Assembly (NCBI GenBank): GCA_035308765.1
Contig: DATGGA010000032.1
Coordinates: 1-43,992, forward strand
From: RBG-16-66-20 sp035308765
Lineage (GTDB): Bacteria > Pseudomonadota > Gammaproteobacteria > Burkholderiales > SG8-39
Reading direction: 5' to 3'
DNA length: 43,992 bases
Part shown: positions 16,710 through 26,174 of the stretch, piece after piece
How the letters are laid out: every line of letters starts with the position of its first letter
Position numbering within the stretch: position 1 is the first letter of the stretch
Notes under the pieces: generated by a model
What the model was told of the DNA's origin: nothing
Seen by the model: only the letters and a program-made list of their open reading frames with translations
The model's database searches: none
Translations under genes and position numbers: made by a program

Positions 16710-17806
16710 AATTCTCGATTTCGCACCGCGACGGCGCAGCGCGGCGCGGCCGCCTCGAACTCGCGCATGGCGCAGTGGACACTCCCGCCTTCATGCCGGT
16801 GGGAACCTACGGCACGGTCAAGGCGATGTCTCCCGAGGAGCTGGAAGGTCTCGGCGCGCAGATCGTGCTGGGCAACACCTTCCACCTTTGGCTGCGGCCG
16901 GGGCCGGAGGTGATCGAAAAGCACGGCGGCCTGCACGGATTCATGGGTTGGAAGAGGCCGATCCTCACCGATTCGGGGGGCTTCCAGGTCTTCAGCCTGG
17001 GCGCCACGCGGAAAATCACGGAGGAAGGCGCGGCCTTCGCCTCCCCGATCAACGGCGACAAGCTGCTGCTGACGCCGGAGCAATCGATGCGCATCCAGCG
17101 CGTGCTGAATTCGGACATTGCCATGGTATTCGACGAATGCACGCCGTACCCCGCGACCGAAAAACAGGCGCGCAAATCGATGGAACTGAGCATGCGCTGG
17201 GCGGAGCGATCGAAGCGCGCCCACGAGGGCAATGCGAACGCGCTGTTCGGGATCGTGCAAGGCAGCGTCTACGAGGGCCTTAGAAACGAATCGCTGCAGG
17301 CGCTGAAAGACATTCAATTCGACGGTTATGCGATTGGCGGGCTTGCGGTCGGCGAAGCCGCCGGAGAGCGATCGAGAATTCTCGCGCATACCGCGCCGCT
17401 GCTGCCGGCGGACCGGCCGCGCTACCTGATGGGCATGGGCACGCCGGAAGACCTCGTCGAGGCGGTGCTCGCCGGGGTAGACATGTTCGACTGCGTATTG
17501 CCGACCCGCAACGCGAGGAACGGGTGGCTGTTCACGCGCTCGGGCGACGTCAAGATCCGCAACGCGAAGTGGCGCGACGACCCGCGCCCGCTCGACGAAT
17601 CCTGCGCCTGCTACGCCTGCCGAAATTTCTCGCGCGCCTACCTGTATCACCTGCAGAAAGCGAACGAGATCCTCGGCGCGCGCCTGAATACCATCCACAA
17701 CCTGCACTACTACCTCGAGCTCATGCAGGAACTGCGCGCGGCGATCGAGGTCGAAGGGCTCGCGGACACCGCGGCGCGCCTGATCGAGCGGCGCAAGCTG
17801 CTATAA
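16706..17806 (+). CDS. tgt: tRNA-guanine transglycosylase
   Basis: Exchanges guanine-34 of certain tRNAs for preQ1 in queuosine synthesis. The 366-residue product has the substrate-binding segment DSGGFQVFSLG, the nucleophile region GVDMFDCVLPTRNARNG, and the zinc site CACYAC plus a downstream His in YLYHL. The GTG start at 16706 gives MKFSISHRDGAARRG, the normal N-terminus, and overlaps the queA stop. The stop codon lies within a TATAAT that may serve the downstream yajC. Confidence 0.97.
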   Translation: MKFSISHRDGAARRGRLELAHGAVDTPAFMPVGTYGTVKAMSPEELEGLGAQIVLGNTFHLWLRPGPEVIEKHGGLHGFMGWKRPILTDSGGFQVFSLGATRKITEEGAAFASPINGDKLLLTPEQSMRIQRVLNSDIAMVFDECTPYPATEKQARKSMELSMRWAERSKRAHEGNANALFGIVQGSVYEGLRNESLQALKDIQFDGYAIGGLAVGEAAGERSRILAHTAPLLPADRPRYLMGMGTPEDLVEAVLAGVDMFDCVLPTRNARNGWLFTRSGDVKIRNAKWRDDPRPLDESCACYACRNFSRAYLYHLQKANEILGARLNTIHNLHYYLELMQELRAAIEVEGLADTAARLIERRKLL

Positions 17807-17838
17807 TTTCAAGCTTTTCCGGCTTTTCGCCGGGCTTT
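17802..17838 (+). promoter_or_regulatory. candidate yajC-secDF promoter and leader hairpin
   Basis: TATAAT (17802-17807) overlaps the tgt stop codon and could start transcription of yajC-secD-secF. It is followed by a small hairpin, CCGGC (17819-17823) with GCCGG (17829-17833), and a T-containing tail. The hairpin might be a weak terminator for queA-tgt or a leader structure. Confidence 0.3.
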
Positions 17839-17855
17839 CAATCCGAGGAGTTTTC

Positions 17856-18182
17856 GTGCTGATCTCCCCCGCTTTCGCGCAAGTCCCCTCCATCGGCGGC
17901 GACTCGGGCCTGATGGGCTTCCTGCCGATCATCCTGATGTTTGCGCTGCTGTATTTCCTCATGATCCGGCCGCAGATGAAGCGCGCGAAGGAGCAGAAAG
18001 CGATGATCGACGCGCTGCAGAAAGGCGACGAGGTCGTGGCCGTCGGCGGACTGGTCGGCAAGATCGTCGACCTGACCGACCAGTACGCGACGCTCGAAAT
18101 CGCCTCCGAAACGAAAATACTGGTGCAACGGCCCGCGGTCCAGCTCCTCCTGCCCAAGGGCACGATCAAGAACATCAAGTAG
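17856..18182 (+). CDS. yajC: YajC, Sec translocon accessory subunit
   Basis: Small inner-membrane protein that associates with SecD-SecF in protein export. The 108-residue product has one membrane helix (GFLPIILMFALLYFLMIRPQ) followed by the conserved cytosolic segment with KGDEVVAVGGLVGKI. The GTG at 17856 is chosen because GAGGAG lies 5 bases upstream. The stop is immediately followed by the secD GTG with no gap. Confidence 0.95.
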   Translation: MLISPAFAQVPSIGGDSGLMGFLPIILMFALLYFLMIRPQMKRAKEQKAMIDALQKGDEVVAVGGLVGKIVDLTDQYATLEIASETKILVQRPAVQLLLPKGTIKNIK

Positions 18183-20021
18183 GTGAACAGGTATCCGACC
18201 TGGAAGTACGCGCTGATCGGCCTCACGGTCGCGCTCGCCTTCCTCTACACGCTGCCGAATTTCTTCGGCGAATCGCCCGCCGTGCAGATCTCGAGCGGCA
18301 AAACCACGGTCAAGGTGGACGACGACCTGCTCGCGCGCGTCGACGCGGCGCTCAAGGCCGCGCAGGTTCCCGCCACGGGCGCGCTGCTCGACCTGCACGG
18401 GGTGCGGCTGCGCTTCGCCGATGCCGACGCCCAGCTCAAGGCCAAGGACGTCATCGAGAAGACCGTCAATCCGGACCCGCAGAACGCCTCCTACGTGGTG
18501 GCGCTCAACCTGCTTTCCTCCTCGCCCAACTGGCTCAGCGCGGTGCATGCCCTGCCGATGTACCTCGGCCTCGACCTGCGCGGCGGCGTCCACTTCCTGC
18601 TGCAGGTGGACATGCAGGCGGCGATCACCAAGCGGCTGGACGCGTTCGCCGGCGACATCCGCGCCCAGCTGCGCGACAAGGACCTGCGCCACGCCGGCAT
18701 CACGCGCGAAGGGCAGACGCTGCGCATCCGCTTCCGCGACGCCGCGACGCGCGACAAGGCCAGTGCGGCGATCGCGGACATCCTGCCCGTCCTGTCGCTC
18801 GACCGGCGCGACGACGGCCAGGACCAGCTGCTGGTCGCGACGCTCAAGCCCGACGCGCTGAAGAAGGAGCAGGATCTCGCCATCAAGCAGAACATCGTGA
18901 CGCTGAACCGGCGCGTCAACCAGCTCGGCGTCGCCGAACCGGTCATCCAGCAGCAGGGCGCCGACCGCATCGTGGTGCAGCTGCCGGGCGTGCAGGACAC
19001 GACGCGCGCCAAGGAGATCCTCGGCCGCACCGCGACCCTGGAGGTCCGCCTGGTGGACGAAGACGCGATGCGCACCGGCAGCACTTTCAATGTCGACGTC
19101 TTCCCCGAGCGCAGGCGCGACGGCAGCATCAGCAGCGTGCCGACGAAAAAGCAGGTGCTGGTCACGGGCGACCAGTTCGCGGGCGCGCAGGCGACTTTCG
19201 ACAACGATCACCGCCCTGCGGTCTCCGTCGAGCTGAACGAGGCCGCGGGCCGCATCATGCGCCAGGCAACGCGCGAGAACCTCAGGCACCTGATGGCGAT
19301 CATCCTTGTCGAGAAGGGCAGGGGCGAGGCGATTTCGGTGGCGACTATCCAGGGCGAATTCGGCTCCCGCTTCCAGATCACCGGCAGCTTCACGCCGGCC
19401 GAGACCAGCGACCTGTCGCTCCTGATCCGCGCCGGATCGCTGGCGGCGCCGATGGAAATCATCGAGGAACGGACCGTCGGCCCTTCGCTCGGCAAGGAAA
19501 ACATCGACAAGGGCTTCAACGCCACGCGCTGGGGTTTCACCGCCATCGTGCTCTTCATGAGCGCGTACTACCTGCTCTTCGGCGTGTTCTCCTCGGTCGC
19601 GCTCGGCGTAAACCTGCTGTTCCTGGTGGCGCTGCTGTCGCTGCTGCAGGCAACGCTGACGCTGCCCGGCATCGCGGCGATCGCGCTGACGCTCGGCATG
19701 GCGATCGACGCCAACGTGCTGATCAACGAGCGCATACGGGAAGAGATCCGCGGCGGCCAATCGCCGCAGGCGGCGATCGCCGCAGGCTACGACCGCGCCT
19801 GGGGCACCATTCTCGATTCCAACGTCACGACGCTGATCGCGGGCCTCGCGCTGCTCATCTTCGGCTCCGGGCCGGTGCGCGGCTTCGCGGTGGTGCACTG
19901 CCTGGGAATCATGACCTCGATCTTCTCCTCGGTGGTGGTGTCGCGCGCGATCGTCAACCTCGCCTACGGGCACCGCCGCAAGGTCGCGAAGCTGGCGATC
20001 GGCAACACGGCGTGGAAGTGA
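18183..20021 (+). CDS. secD: protein translocase subunit SecD
   Basis: RND-type membrane protein using the proton gradient to aid protein export through SecYEG. The 612-residue product has an N-terminal helix (YALIGLTVALAFLYTLPNFF), a large periplasmic P1 region containing DLRGGVHFLLQVD, and a C-terminal five-helix block with GMAIDANVLINERIREE, the conserved proton-relay segment. It starts with GTG directly after yajC and ends 22 bp before secF. Length is typical. Confidence 0.96.
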   Translation: MNRYPTWKYALIGLTVALAFLYTLPNFFGESPAVQISSGKTTVKVDDDLLARVDAALKAAQVPATGALLDLHGVRLRFADADAQLKAKDVIEKTVNPDPQNASYVVALNLLSSSPNWLSAVHALPMYLGLDLRGGVHFLLQVDMQAAITKRLDAFAGDIRAQLRDKDLRHAGITREGQTLRIRFRDAATRDKASAAIADILPVLSLDRRDDGQDQLLVATLKPDALKKEQDLAIKQNIVTLNRRVNQLGVAEPVIQQQGADRIVVQLPGVQDTTRAKEILGRTATLEVRLVDEDAMRTGSTFNVDVFPERRRDGSISSVPTKKQVLVTGDQFAGAQATFDNDHRPAVSVELNEAAGRIMRQATRENLRHLMAIILVEKGRGEAISVATIQGEFGSRFQITGSFTPAETSDLSLLIRAGSLAAPMEIIEERTVGPSLGKENIDKGFNATRWGFTAIVLFMSAYYLLFGVFSSVALGVNLLFLVALLSLLQATLTLPGIAAIALTLGMAIDANVLINERIREEIRGGQSPQAAIAAGYDRAWGTILDSNVTTLIAGLALLIFGSGPVRGFAVVHCLGIMTSIFSSVVVSRAIVNLAYGHRRKVAKLAIGNTAWK

Positions 20022-20043
20022 GCGAAAGGACCTAGCCGAGCCC

Positions 20044-20988
20044 ATGGAATTCTTCAAGATCCGGCGCGTCATTCCGTTCATGCGGCATGCGCTCGTCTTC
20101 AACGTCATTTCGCTGCTCACTTTCTTCGCCGCCTGCTTCTTCCTCGCCCACAAGGGCCTCAATTACTCGGTCGAGTTCACGGGCGGCACGCTGGTCGAGG
20201 TCAACTACCAGGACACCGCGAACGTTGAGGCGATCCGGGAGGCGGTCGAAAAAGCCGGCCTCAAGGGCGAAGTGCAGAATTTCGGCTCCTCGCGCGACGT
20301 GCTGATCCGCATGCCGGTGGAGAAGGGCCAGTCGACTTCGGAGGTATCGCAGAAGGTCACCGCGCTGCTGAAGGCGCAGGACGCGAGCGCCAACGTGCGC
20401 CGCGTCGAGTTCGTCGGACCGCAGGTCGGGGAAGAACTGGCCGAATACGGCGCGCTCGCGCTGATCGTGACCGCGATCGGCATCGTGCTCTACCTGTGGC
20501 TGCGCTTCGAGTGGCGCTTCGGGCTTTCGGCGATCATCGCCAACCTGCACGACGTCGTCATCATCCTCGGCTGCTTTGCCCTCTTCCAGTGGGAATTCTC
20601 GCTGCCCGTACTGGCCGCGGTGCTGGCGGTGCTGGGCTATTCGGTAAACGAATCGGTGGTCGTGTTCGACCGGGTGCGGGAGAACTTCCGCAAAATGCGC
20701 AAATCGACGGTGCCGGAGGTGATCGACAGCTCGATCACCGGGGTGATCTCGCGGACCATCATCACCCACGGCTGCACGCAGGCGATGGTGACCACCATGC
20801 TGGTGTTCGGCGGGCCGGCGCTGCACTACTTCGCGCTCGCGCTCACCATCGGCATTTGCTTCGGGATCTACTCCTCGGTGCTGGTGGCGAGCCCGCTGGT
20901 CATGTGGCTGGGCGTCGACCGCAGCCAGTTCGTCCGTCCCGCCAAGAAGGCACGGGGCAAGGACGAACACGAGGGAGCGGTGGTTTGA
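20044..20988 (+). CDS. secF: protein translocase subunit SecF
   Basis: Partner of SecD in the inner membrane. The 314-residue product starts MEFFKIRRVIPFMRHALVFN and has the first helix, the periplasmic GLNYSVEFTGGTLVEV segment, then five helices including YSVNESVVVFDRVRENFRKM, the SecF hallmark, and SRTIITHGCTQAMVT. It completes the yajC-secD-secF operon. It converges on the next gene with 13 bp between stops and no obvious terminator. Confidence 0.96.
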   Translation: MEFFKIRRVIPFMRHALVFNVISLLTFFAACFFLAHKGLNYSVEFTGGTLVEVNYQDTANVEAIREAVEKAGLKGEVQNFGSSRDVLIRMPVEKGQSTSEVSQKVTALLKAQDASANVRRVEFVGPQVGEELAEYGALALIVTAIGIVLYLWLRFEWRFGLSAIIANLHDVVIILGCFALFQWEFSLPVLAAVLAVLGYSVNESVVVFDRVRENFRKMRKSTVPEVIDSSITGVISRTIITHGCTQAMVTTMLVFGGPALHYFALALTIGICFGIYSSVLVASPLVMWLGVDRSQFVRPAKKARGKDEHEGAVV

Positions 20989-21001
20989 CGATCGGGTTTT
21001 G

Positions 21002-23026
21002 CTATTTCAGGATCTGCACCAGGTTCGAGTAGTCGTCGGTCCAGGTGCGCCAGTCAGCACGCTCTTCCGGAGCCTCTGGCGAGACCTTCTCGATCTCCGG
21101 CGCGGCCAGCGCCGCGGCATCGCGCGATACCAGCACCCAGTCGGTCGTGGTGTGGTCTTCGTCGTCATCCTCGCCGCTGTCCGAGACCAGCACCGCGCGC
21201 GCGCCGTTTTCCTTCGCGATCCGCGCCACCACCGGCACCAGGTTGAGAAAGCGGTTGGAGACGTGGAAAGCGGCGATGCCGTCCGGCTTCAGGTGGCGCA
21301 GATACACCGCCAGCGCCTCCTTCGTGATCAGGTGGATAGGGATCGCATCGCTGGAGAACGCGTCCACCACCAGCAGGTCGTAGCCCTGCGAAGGCTCGCG
21401 CTCGAGGTTCAGGCGCGCGTCGCCCAGCACGATCTCGATATTCGCTTCGCTGTCGGACAGGAAGGTGAACTGCATTTTCGCGACCGAGACCACCTTCGTG
21501 TTGATGTCGTAGAAGCGGAACAGGTCGCCCTTGCGCCCATAGGCGGCCAGCGTTCCTGCGCCCAGCCCGATCAGGCCGACGCGGATGGGGCCCCGCGCCT
21601 CGCGCGCGGCCATCGCCGCGCCCACGCCCGAACTCGGCTGATAGTAGGTCGTCGGCTTGCGCCGCCCGGCGTCGGTCATGTCCTGCTCGCCATGCATGAT
21701 GACGCCGTGCACCAGCCTGCGGAAGTGGTAGCCGGTACCGGCCATGCCGTACTCCTTGACGCGGATCACGCCGTAGAAATTGCGCGCGGAAACCAGCACA
21801 TCGTGCTGGAAGCGCGCACCATCGTAGGCAGCGCTGCCCGCCACCGCGAGCAGCATCGCCAGGCTCCCCCAGCGCGCAAACGGGTTCACCGCCCTGAAGC
21901 GCACCGCGGCCAGCAGCGCCACTAAGACCAGCGCGATTCCCAACTCGTAGAAGGCGTTGAAAGCGAGCGGCGCGACCACGGCGACCAGCAGGCCGCCAAG
22001 CACGCCGCCGGCGGAAATGATCAGGTAGAAAGCCGTAAGGTGGCGCGCGGCCGGCCGCGCACGGTAGAGCTCGCCGTGACAGAACATGCAGGCGACGAAC
22101 AGGCCGGAGAGGTACACCGAGATCTGCACCCAGAGATTGAACTGGTAGTCCGTGTCAATCAGCAGCCACGCCATGCCGCCGAGCCAGACCAGCACCGCCG
22201 GCCAGAAAACCTCGACGCGGTAAAGGTTGCGTCCGAGGCTTCCTCCTTCAAATGCGACGATGAAGGTGAGCAGGTACAGCGTCAGCGGCGCAAGCCAGAG
22301 CAGCGGGATCGAGGCCACGTTCTGCGTCACGTGGTTGGTCACCGCCAGCAGCATGGTCGAGCCGGTCGCCGACAACGCGAGCCACAGCAGGTAGTCGCTG
22401 CGGGCGGGCGGCGCGGCATGTTCCCGTTCTTTTAATTCTTCATTCTGTTTCTTCGAGGAAATAGACCAGGCCAATCCGGCGCAAAAAACCGCGAAAACCG
22501 CAAACAGAACCGACCACCAGACCACCTGCTCGCGGTTGCCGAAGAACGGTTCGACCACCAGCGGATAACCGATCAGCGCCAGCAGCGAGGCGAGGTTCGA
22601 TACCGCGAACAGGCGATACGGGTCGGCGCCGGGGCGCGCACGCGAGAACCAGGCCTGCAGCAGCGGGCTCGTAGAAGCGAGCAGCAGATACGGCAGCCCC
22701 ACCGTCAGCGTCAGTACGATCAGGATCCGGGAGATCGGTTCCTCGGTTCCCAGCGGCTTCCAGGCCTCGGGGAGCGCGATCGGCAGCGTCAGCAGCGCAA
22801 GGACCAGCAACAGGATATGCAGCAGCGCCTGGGCGCGCGGCTTCAGCTTCGCGTTCGTCACGTGCGCGTAGCCGTAGCCGGCAAGCAGCAGCGTCTGGAA
22901 AAACAGCATGCAGGTGGTCCACACCGCGGCGGTGCCGCCGAACCAGGGCAGGATCTGGCGCGCGATCAGCGGCTGCACCAGGAAGAGCAGGAAAGAAGAA
23001 AGAAAAATCGTCGCGGCGTAGACCAT
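21002..23026 (-). CDS. membrane protein fused to spermidine-synthase-like domain
   Basis: A 674-residue protein. Residues 1 to about 420 form some 12 or more hydrophobic helices resembling a transporter. The C-terminal 250 residues have the spermidine synthase/methyltransferase fold, with a nucleotide-binding motif VGLIGLGAGTLAAYG, LGDARLNLE and the active-site-like VVDAFSSDAIPIHLITKEAL. Such fusions are widespread in Proteobacteria, but their reaction is not settled; true spermidine synthesis is not implied. An AT-rich codon patch (about 22428-22480) lies in a cytosolic loop. It converges on secF and follows purB on the same strand with 40 bp between. Confidence 0.85.
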   Translation of the reverse strand: MVYAATIFLSSFLLFLVQPLIARQILPWFGGTAAVWTTCMLFFQTLLLAGYGYAHVTNAKLKPRAQALLHILLLVLALLTLPIALPEAWKPLGTEEPISRILIVLTLTVGLPYLLLASTSPLLQAWFSRARPGADPYRLFAVSNLASLLALIGYPLVVEPFFGNREQVVWWSVLFAVFAVFCAGLAWSISSKKQNEELKEREHAAPPARSDYLLWLALSATGSTMLLAVTNHVTQNVASIPLLWLAPLTLYLLTFIVAFEGGSLGRNLYRVEVFWPAVLVWLGGMAWLLIDTDYQFNLWVQISVYLSGLFVACMFCHGELYRARPAARHLTAFYLIISAGGVLGGLLVAVVAPLAFNAFYELGIALVLVALLAAVRFRAVNPFARWGSLAMLLAVAGSAAYDGARFQHDVLVSARNFYGVIRVKEYGMAGTGYHFRRLVHGVIMHGEQDMTDAGRRKPTTYYQPSSGVGAAMAAREARGPIRVGLIGLGAGTLAAYGRKGDLFRFYDINTKVVSVAKMQFTFLSDSEANIEIVLGDARLNLEREPSQGYDLLVVDAFSSDAIPIHLITKEALAVYLRHLKPDGIAAFHVSNRFLNLVPVVARIAKENGARAVLVSDSGEDDDEDHTTTDWVLVSRDAAALAAPEIEKVSPEAPEERADWRTWTDDYSNLVQILK

Positions 23027-23066
23027 CGGTCCTATATCGCGGGTACGGGGGAAAACGGCGCGCGGC

Positions 23067-24431
23067 TCAGACGCGCTTGGCGAGCCGCGCGGCGAGGCCG
23101 ATATAGGCTGCAGGCGTCAGCGCGAGGAGCCGCTTCTTCGCTTCCGCGGGGATCGCGAGGCCGCGGACGAACGCTGCGAGCTGCTTGCGGTCGAGTTTCC
23201 TGCCGCGCGAGAGCGCCTTGAGCTTCTCGTAGGCGCCGGCGACGCCGTGACGCCGCATCACCTGCTGCACCGCCTCGGTGAGCACTTCCCAGTTGGCATC
23301 CAGGTCTTCGGCGATGCGGCGCGGGTCGGCTTCGACCTTGGCCAGGCCGCGCAGGCAGGAAGCGTAGGCGAGCAGCGCATGTCCCAGCGCGCCGCCCGCG
23401 TTTCTGAGCGCGGTGGAATCCGACAGGTCGCGCTGCCAGCGCGATACCGGGAGCTTGTCGGAGAGATGCCGCAGCAGCGCGTTGGCGATGCCGATGTTGC
23501 CCTCGGAATTCTCGAAATCGATCGGATTGACCTTGTGCGGCATGGTCGAGGAACCGACTTCGCCCTTTTTCGTCTTCTGGCGGAAGTAGCCGAGAGAAAT
23601 GTAGCCCCACAGGTCGCGGTCGAGGTCGAGCAGAACCGTGTTGGCGGCCGCATAGGCATCGAACAGCTCGGCAAACGAGTCGTGCGGTTCGATCTGCGTC
23701 GTGTAGGGGTTGAATTCCAGCCCCAGCCCGCCCACGAAGCGCGCGCAGAAGCGCTCCCAGTCGAACTTCGGATAGGCGATCGAGTGCGCGTGGTAATTGC
23801 CGGTCGCGCCGTTCATCTTGCCCAGCAGCGGCACCGACGCGATCCTCGCTCGCGCGCGCCGCAGGCGGTGCACGAAATTGGCAAGTTCCTTGCCGAGCGT
23901 CGTCGGCGAAGCCGCCTGGCCGTGTGTGCGCGACAGCATCGCCAGGGCCGCGTGCCGGTGTGCGCCTTCGCGCAGCACGCCGATCACTTCGTCCAGCTTG
24001 GGCAGCATCACCTTCGCGCGCGACTCCGCCAGCATCAGCGCGTAGGACAGGTTGTTGATGTCCTCGGAGGTGGCGGCGAAATGGATGAATTCGAGGGCGC
24101 CCTGCACTTCCCGGTTCCTGCCGAGCCTGGCCTTGAGCCAGTATTCGATCGCCTTGACGTCGTGGTTGGTCTCGGCCTCGATGTTCTTTATTTTTTGGGC
24201 ATCGCTTTCGGAAAAATTCGCGACCAGCGTCCTCAGTCCGTCCACGGTCGCCCTTGAGAACGGCTTCAGCTCGGCGATGGCCGGCTCGACTGCGAGCGCC
24301 GCGAGCCACGCCAGCTCGACGCGCACGCGGTAGCGGATCAGCGCGTATTCGCTGAAATAGGGCCTGAGGGGATCCGCGGACCTGGCGTACCTGCCGTCTA
24401 GCGGCGACAGCGCGGTGAGCGGAGAAGCCAT
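23067..24431 (-). CDS. purB: adenylosuccinate lyase
   Basis: Releases fumarate from SAICAR and adenylosuccinate, two steps of purine synthesis. The 454-residue product begins MASPLTALSPLDGRYARS, has TSEDINNLSYALML and the flexible signature loop SSTMPHKVNPIDFENSEGN with the catalytic serine. Length fits the E. coli-type enzyme. It starts from a palindromic TATAAT region shared with the divergent GST gene. A -10-like hexamer ends 6 bases before the ATG, with no Shine-Dalgarno sequence. Confidence 0.97.
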   Translation of the reverse strand: MASPLTALSPLDGRYARSADPLRPYFSEYALIRYRVRVELAWLAALAVEPAIAELKPFSRATVDGLRTLVANFSESDAQKIKNIEAETNHDVKAIEYWLKARLGRNREVQGALEFIHFAATSEDINNLSYALMLAESRAKVMLPKLDEVIGVLREGAHRHAALAMLSRTHGQAASPTTLGKELANFVHRLRRARARIASVPLLGKMNGATGNYHAHSIAYPKFDWERFCARFVGGLGLEFNPYTTQIEPHDSFAELFDAYAAANTVLLDLDRDLWGYISLGYFRQKTKKGEVGSSTMPHKVNPIDFENSEGNIGIANALLRHLSDKLPVSRWQRDLSDSTALRNAGGALGHALLAYASCLRGLAKVEADPRRIAEDLDANWEVLTEAVQQVMRRHGVAGAYEKLKALSRGRKLDRKQLAAFVRGLAIPAEAKKRLLALTPAAYIGLAARLAKRV

Positions 24432-24437
24432 GGTTCT

Positions 24438-24447
24438 ATTATATAAT
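24438..24447. promoter_or_regulatory. palindromic divergent -10 element between purB and gst
   Basis: ATTATATAAT is a perfect 10-bp palindrome, giving TATAAT on both strands (24442-24447 plus; 24443-24438 minus). It could serve the divergent genes purB and gst. No clear -35 boxes are seen. Confidence 0.4.
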
Positions 24448-24472
24448 CCGCGCCCGCAACGAAACTACCCGC

Positions 24473-25087
24473 ATGAAACTACTCGGCTCCGTTCCCAGTC
24501 CCTACACCCGCAAGGTGCGCATCGTCCTCGCGGAAAAGAAGATCGATTGCGACTTCGAGGTCGCGGACGTCAACCCGCCCGACAACCCGGTGATCGACCA
24601 CAATCCGCTCGGCAAGGTGCCGACGCTGCTGCTGGATGACGGCACGGCCCTGTTCGACTCGCGCGTCATCGTCGAATTCCTCGACGCGGTGTCGCCGCTG
24701 TCGCGGCTGATCCCCGAGGAGAACCGCGAGCGCGTCGCGGTGCGCCGCTGGGAGGCGCTCGCCGACGGTGCGCTGGATGCGGGCCTCCTGATCCGCTACG
24801 AGTCGCTGCGGCCCAAGAAAGAGCAGAGCGCGGCCTGGGTGGATAAGCAGGCCGGCAAGTTATCGCGGGGCCTGGCGATGATCGCTGCGGAGCTGGGCGA
24901 CAGGCCGTGGTGCCACGGCGACCGTTATACGCTGGCGGACATCGCGGTCGGCTGCTGCCTCGGCTGGGTCGAATTCCGCAAGCCGGGCGGCATCGACTGG
25001 CGCAGCCAGTATGAAAACCTCGCGCGCCACTACGACAAATTGATGGAACGGCCCGCGTTCGCGGATACCGCGCCGCCGAAAGCCTGA
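24473..25087 (+). CDS. glutathione S-transferase family protein
   Basis: A 204-residue cytosolic protein with an N-terminal thioredoxin-like domain (MKLLGSVPSPYTRKVRIVLA, then NPLGKVPTLLLDDG and the glutathione-contacting DSRVIVEFLD) and an all-helical C-terminal domain ending with YTLADIAVGCCLGWVEFRKP. It probably conjugates or reduces small electrophiles; substrate unknown. It is divergent from purB and converges on mnmA with 1 bp between stops. Confidence 0.92.
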   Translation: MKLLGSVPSPYTRKVRIVLAEKKIDCDFEVADVNPPDNPVIDHNPLGKVPTLLLDDGTALFDSRVIVEFLDAVSPLSRLIPEENRERVAVRRWEALADGALDAGLLIRYESLRPKKEQSAAWVDKQAGKLSRGLAMIAAELGDRPWCHGDRYTLADIAVGCCLGWVEFRKPGGIDWRSQYENLARHYDKLMERPAFADTAPPKA

Positions 25088-25088
25088 A

Positions 25089-26174
25089 TTAACTGATGAC
25101 CGCGCCGCCGAGGCAGGCGGCGCCATCGTAGAGCACCACCGACTGGCCGGGCGTAACCGCCCACTGCGGCTGCGCGAACTCCATCGCGATTTCCTCGTCG
25201 TGCGAGCGGGTGACGGTGCAGGCCGAATCCGCCTGGCGGTAGCGCGTTTTCGCAGAATGCGCGGTGCCCTCCGGGGGCGCTTCTCCCGAGACCCAGCTCG
25301 CGTTTTGTCCCGCGAGCGAATTCCGCAGCAGCAGCATGTGGTCATGGCCCTGCACCACGATGAGCGCGTTGGATCTCAGGTCTTTCTGCGCCACATACCA
25401 GGCATCGCCAGCGCCGCCTGTATTTTTACCTGCCATTCCGCCAATGCCCAGCCCCTTGCGCTGGCCGATGGTGTAGAACGCGAGCCCGATATGGGTGCCG
25501 ATCCGCACGCCCTCGGGCGTCACTATCGGCCCAGGCTCGCGCGGCAGGTAGCGGTTCAGGAACTCGCGGAACGGCCGCTCGCCGATGAAGCAGATGCCCG
25601 TCGAATCCTTCTTGGCGTGGTTGGGCAGGCGCGCTTCGGCGGCGATGCGGCGGACTTCGGTTTTAAGCCGATCTCCTATCGGAAAAACGACTTTGGAGAG
25701 CTGCGCCTGCGTAAGCCGGTGCAGGAAATAGCTCTGGTCCTTCGCAGGGTCCGTGCCGCGATGCAGCTCGTACAGCCCATTCTTCTCCAAAACCCTCGCG
25801 TAGTGGCCGGTGGCGATGCGCATCGCACCCAGCCCGATGGCATGGTCGAGGAATGCCTTGAACTTGATCTCGGCATTGCACAGCACGTCCGGGTTGGGCG
25901 TGCGCCCGGCCTGGTATTCGCGCAGAAACTCGGCAAACACGCGGTCCTTGTATTGGGCGGAGAAATTGACCGCTTCCAGCTCGATGCCGATCACGTCCGC
26001 GGCCGCGGCCGCGTCGACCAGGTCCTCGCGCGTGGAGCAGTATTCGTCGTTATCGTCGTCCTCCCAGTTCTTCATGAACAGGCCGACGACGTCGTAGCCC
26101 GCGCGCTTTAGCAGCAGCGCGGCCACCGACGAGTCCACCCCGCCCGACATGCCGACGACGATCCGCTCAGCCAT
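25089..26174 (-). CDS. mnmA: tRNA-specific 2-thiouridylase
   Basis: Inserts sulfur at uridine-34 of Lys, Glu and Gln tRNAs, using persulfide relayed to its catalytic cysteines. The 361-residue product starts MAERIVVGMSGGVDSSVAAL with the PP-loop SGGVDSS, then NPDVLCNAEIKF (first catalytic Cys) and DSTGICFIGERPFREFL (second). The ATG at 26174 is chosen because it places the PP-loop near the N-terminus as in the family. It overlaps the end of nudJ by 8 bp. The nudJ-mnmA order is also known in E. coli. Confidence 0.96.
   Translation of the reverse strand: MAERIVVGMSGGVDSSVAALLLKRAGYDVVGLFMKNWEDDDNDEYCSTREDLVDAAAAADVIGIELEAVNFSAQYKDRVFAEFLREYQAGRTPNPDVLCNAEIKFKAFLDHAIGLGAMRIATGHYARVLEKNGLYELHRGTDPAKDQSYFLHRLTQAQLSKVVFPIGDRLKTEVRRIAAEARLPNHAKKDSTGICFIGERPFREFLNRYLPREPGPIVTPEGVRIGTHIGLAFYTIGQRKGLGIGGMAGKNTGGAGDAWYVAQKDLRSNALIVVQGHDHMLLLRNSLAGQNASWVSGEAPPEGTAHSAKTRYRQADSACTVTRSHDEEIAMEFAQPQWAVTPGQSVVLYDGAACLGGAVIS

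Noticed and set aside
17838..20162. A 774-codon minus-strand frame opposite yajC and secD
   Set aside because: Arg/His/Gln-rich composition typical of a shadow frame; the plus strand is certain.
21002..22300. Calling the membrane fusion protein a spermidine synthase
   Set aside because: Only the fold is supported; no neighbouring polyamine genes and the membrane half argues for another role.
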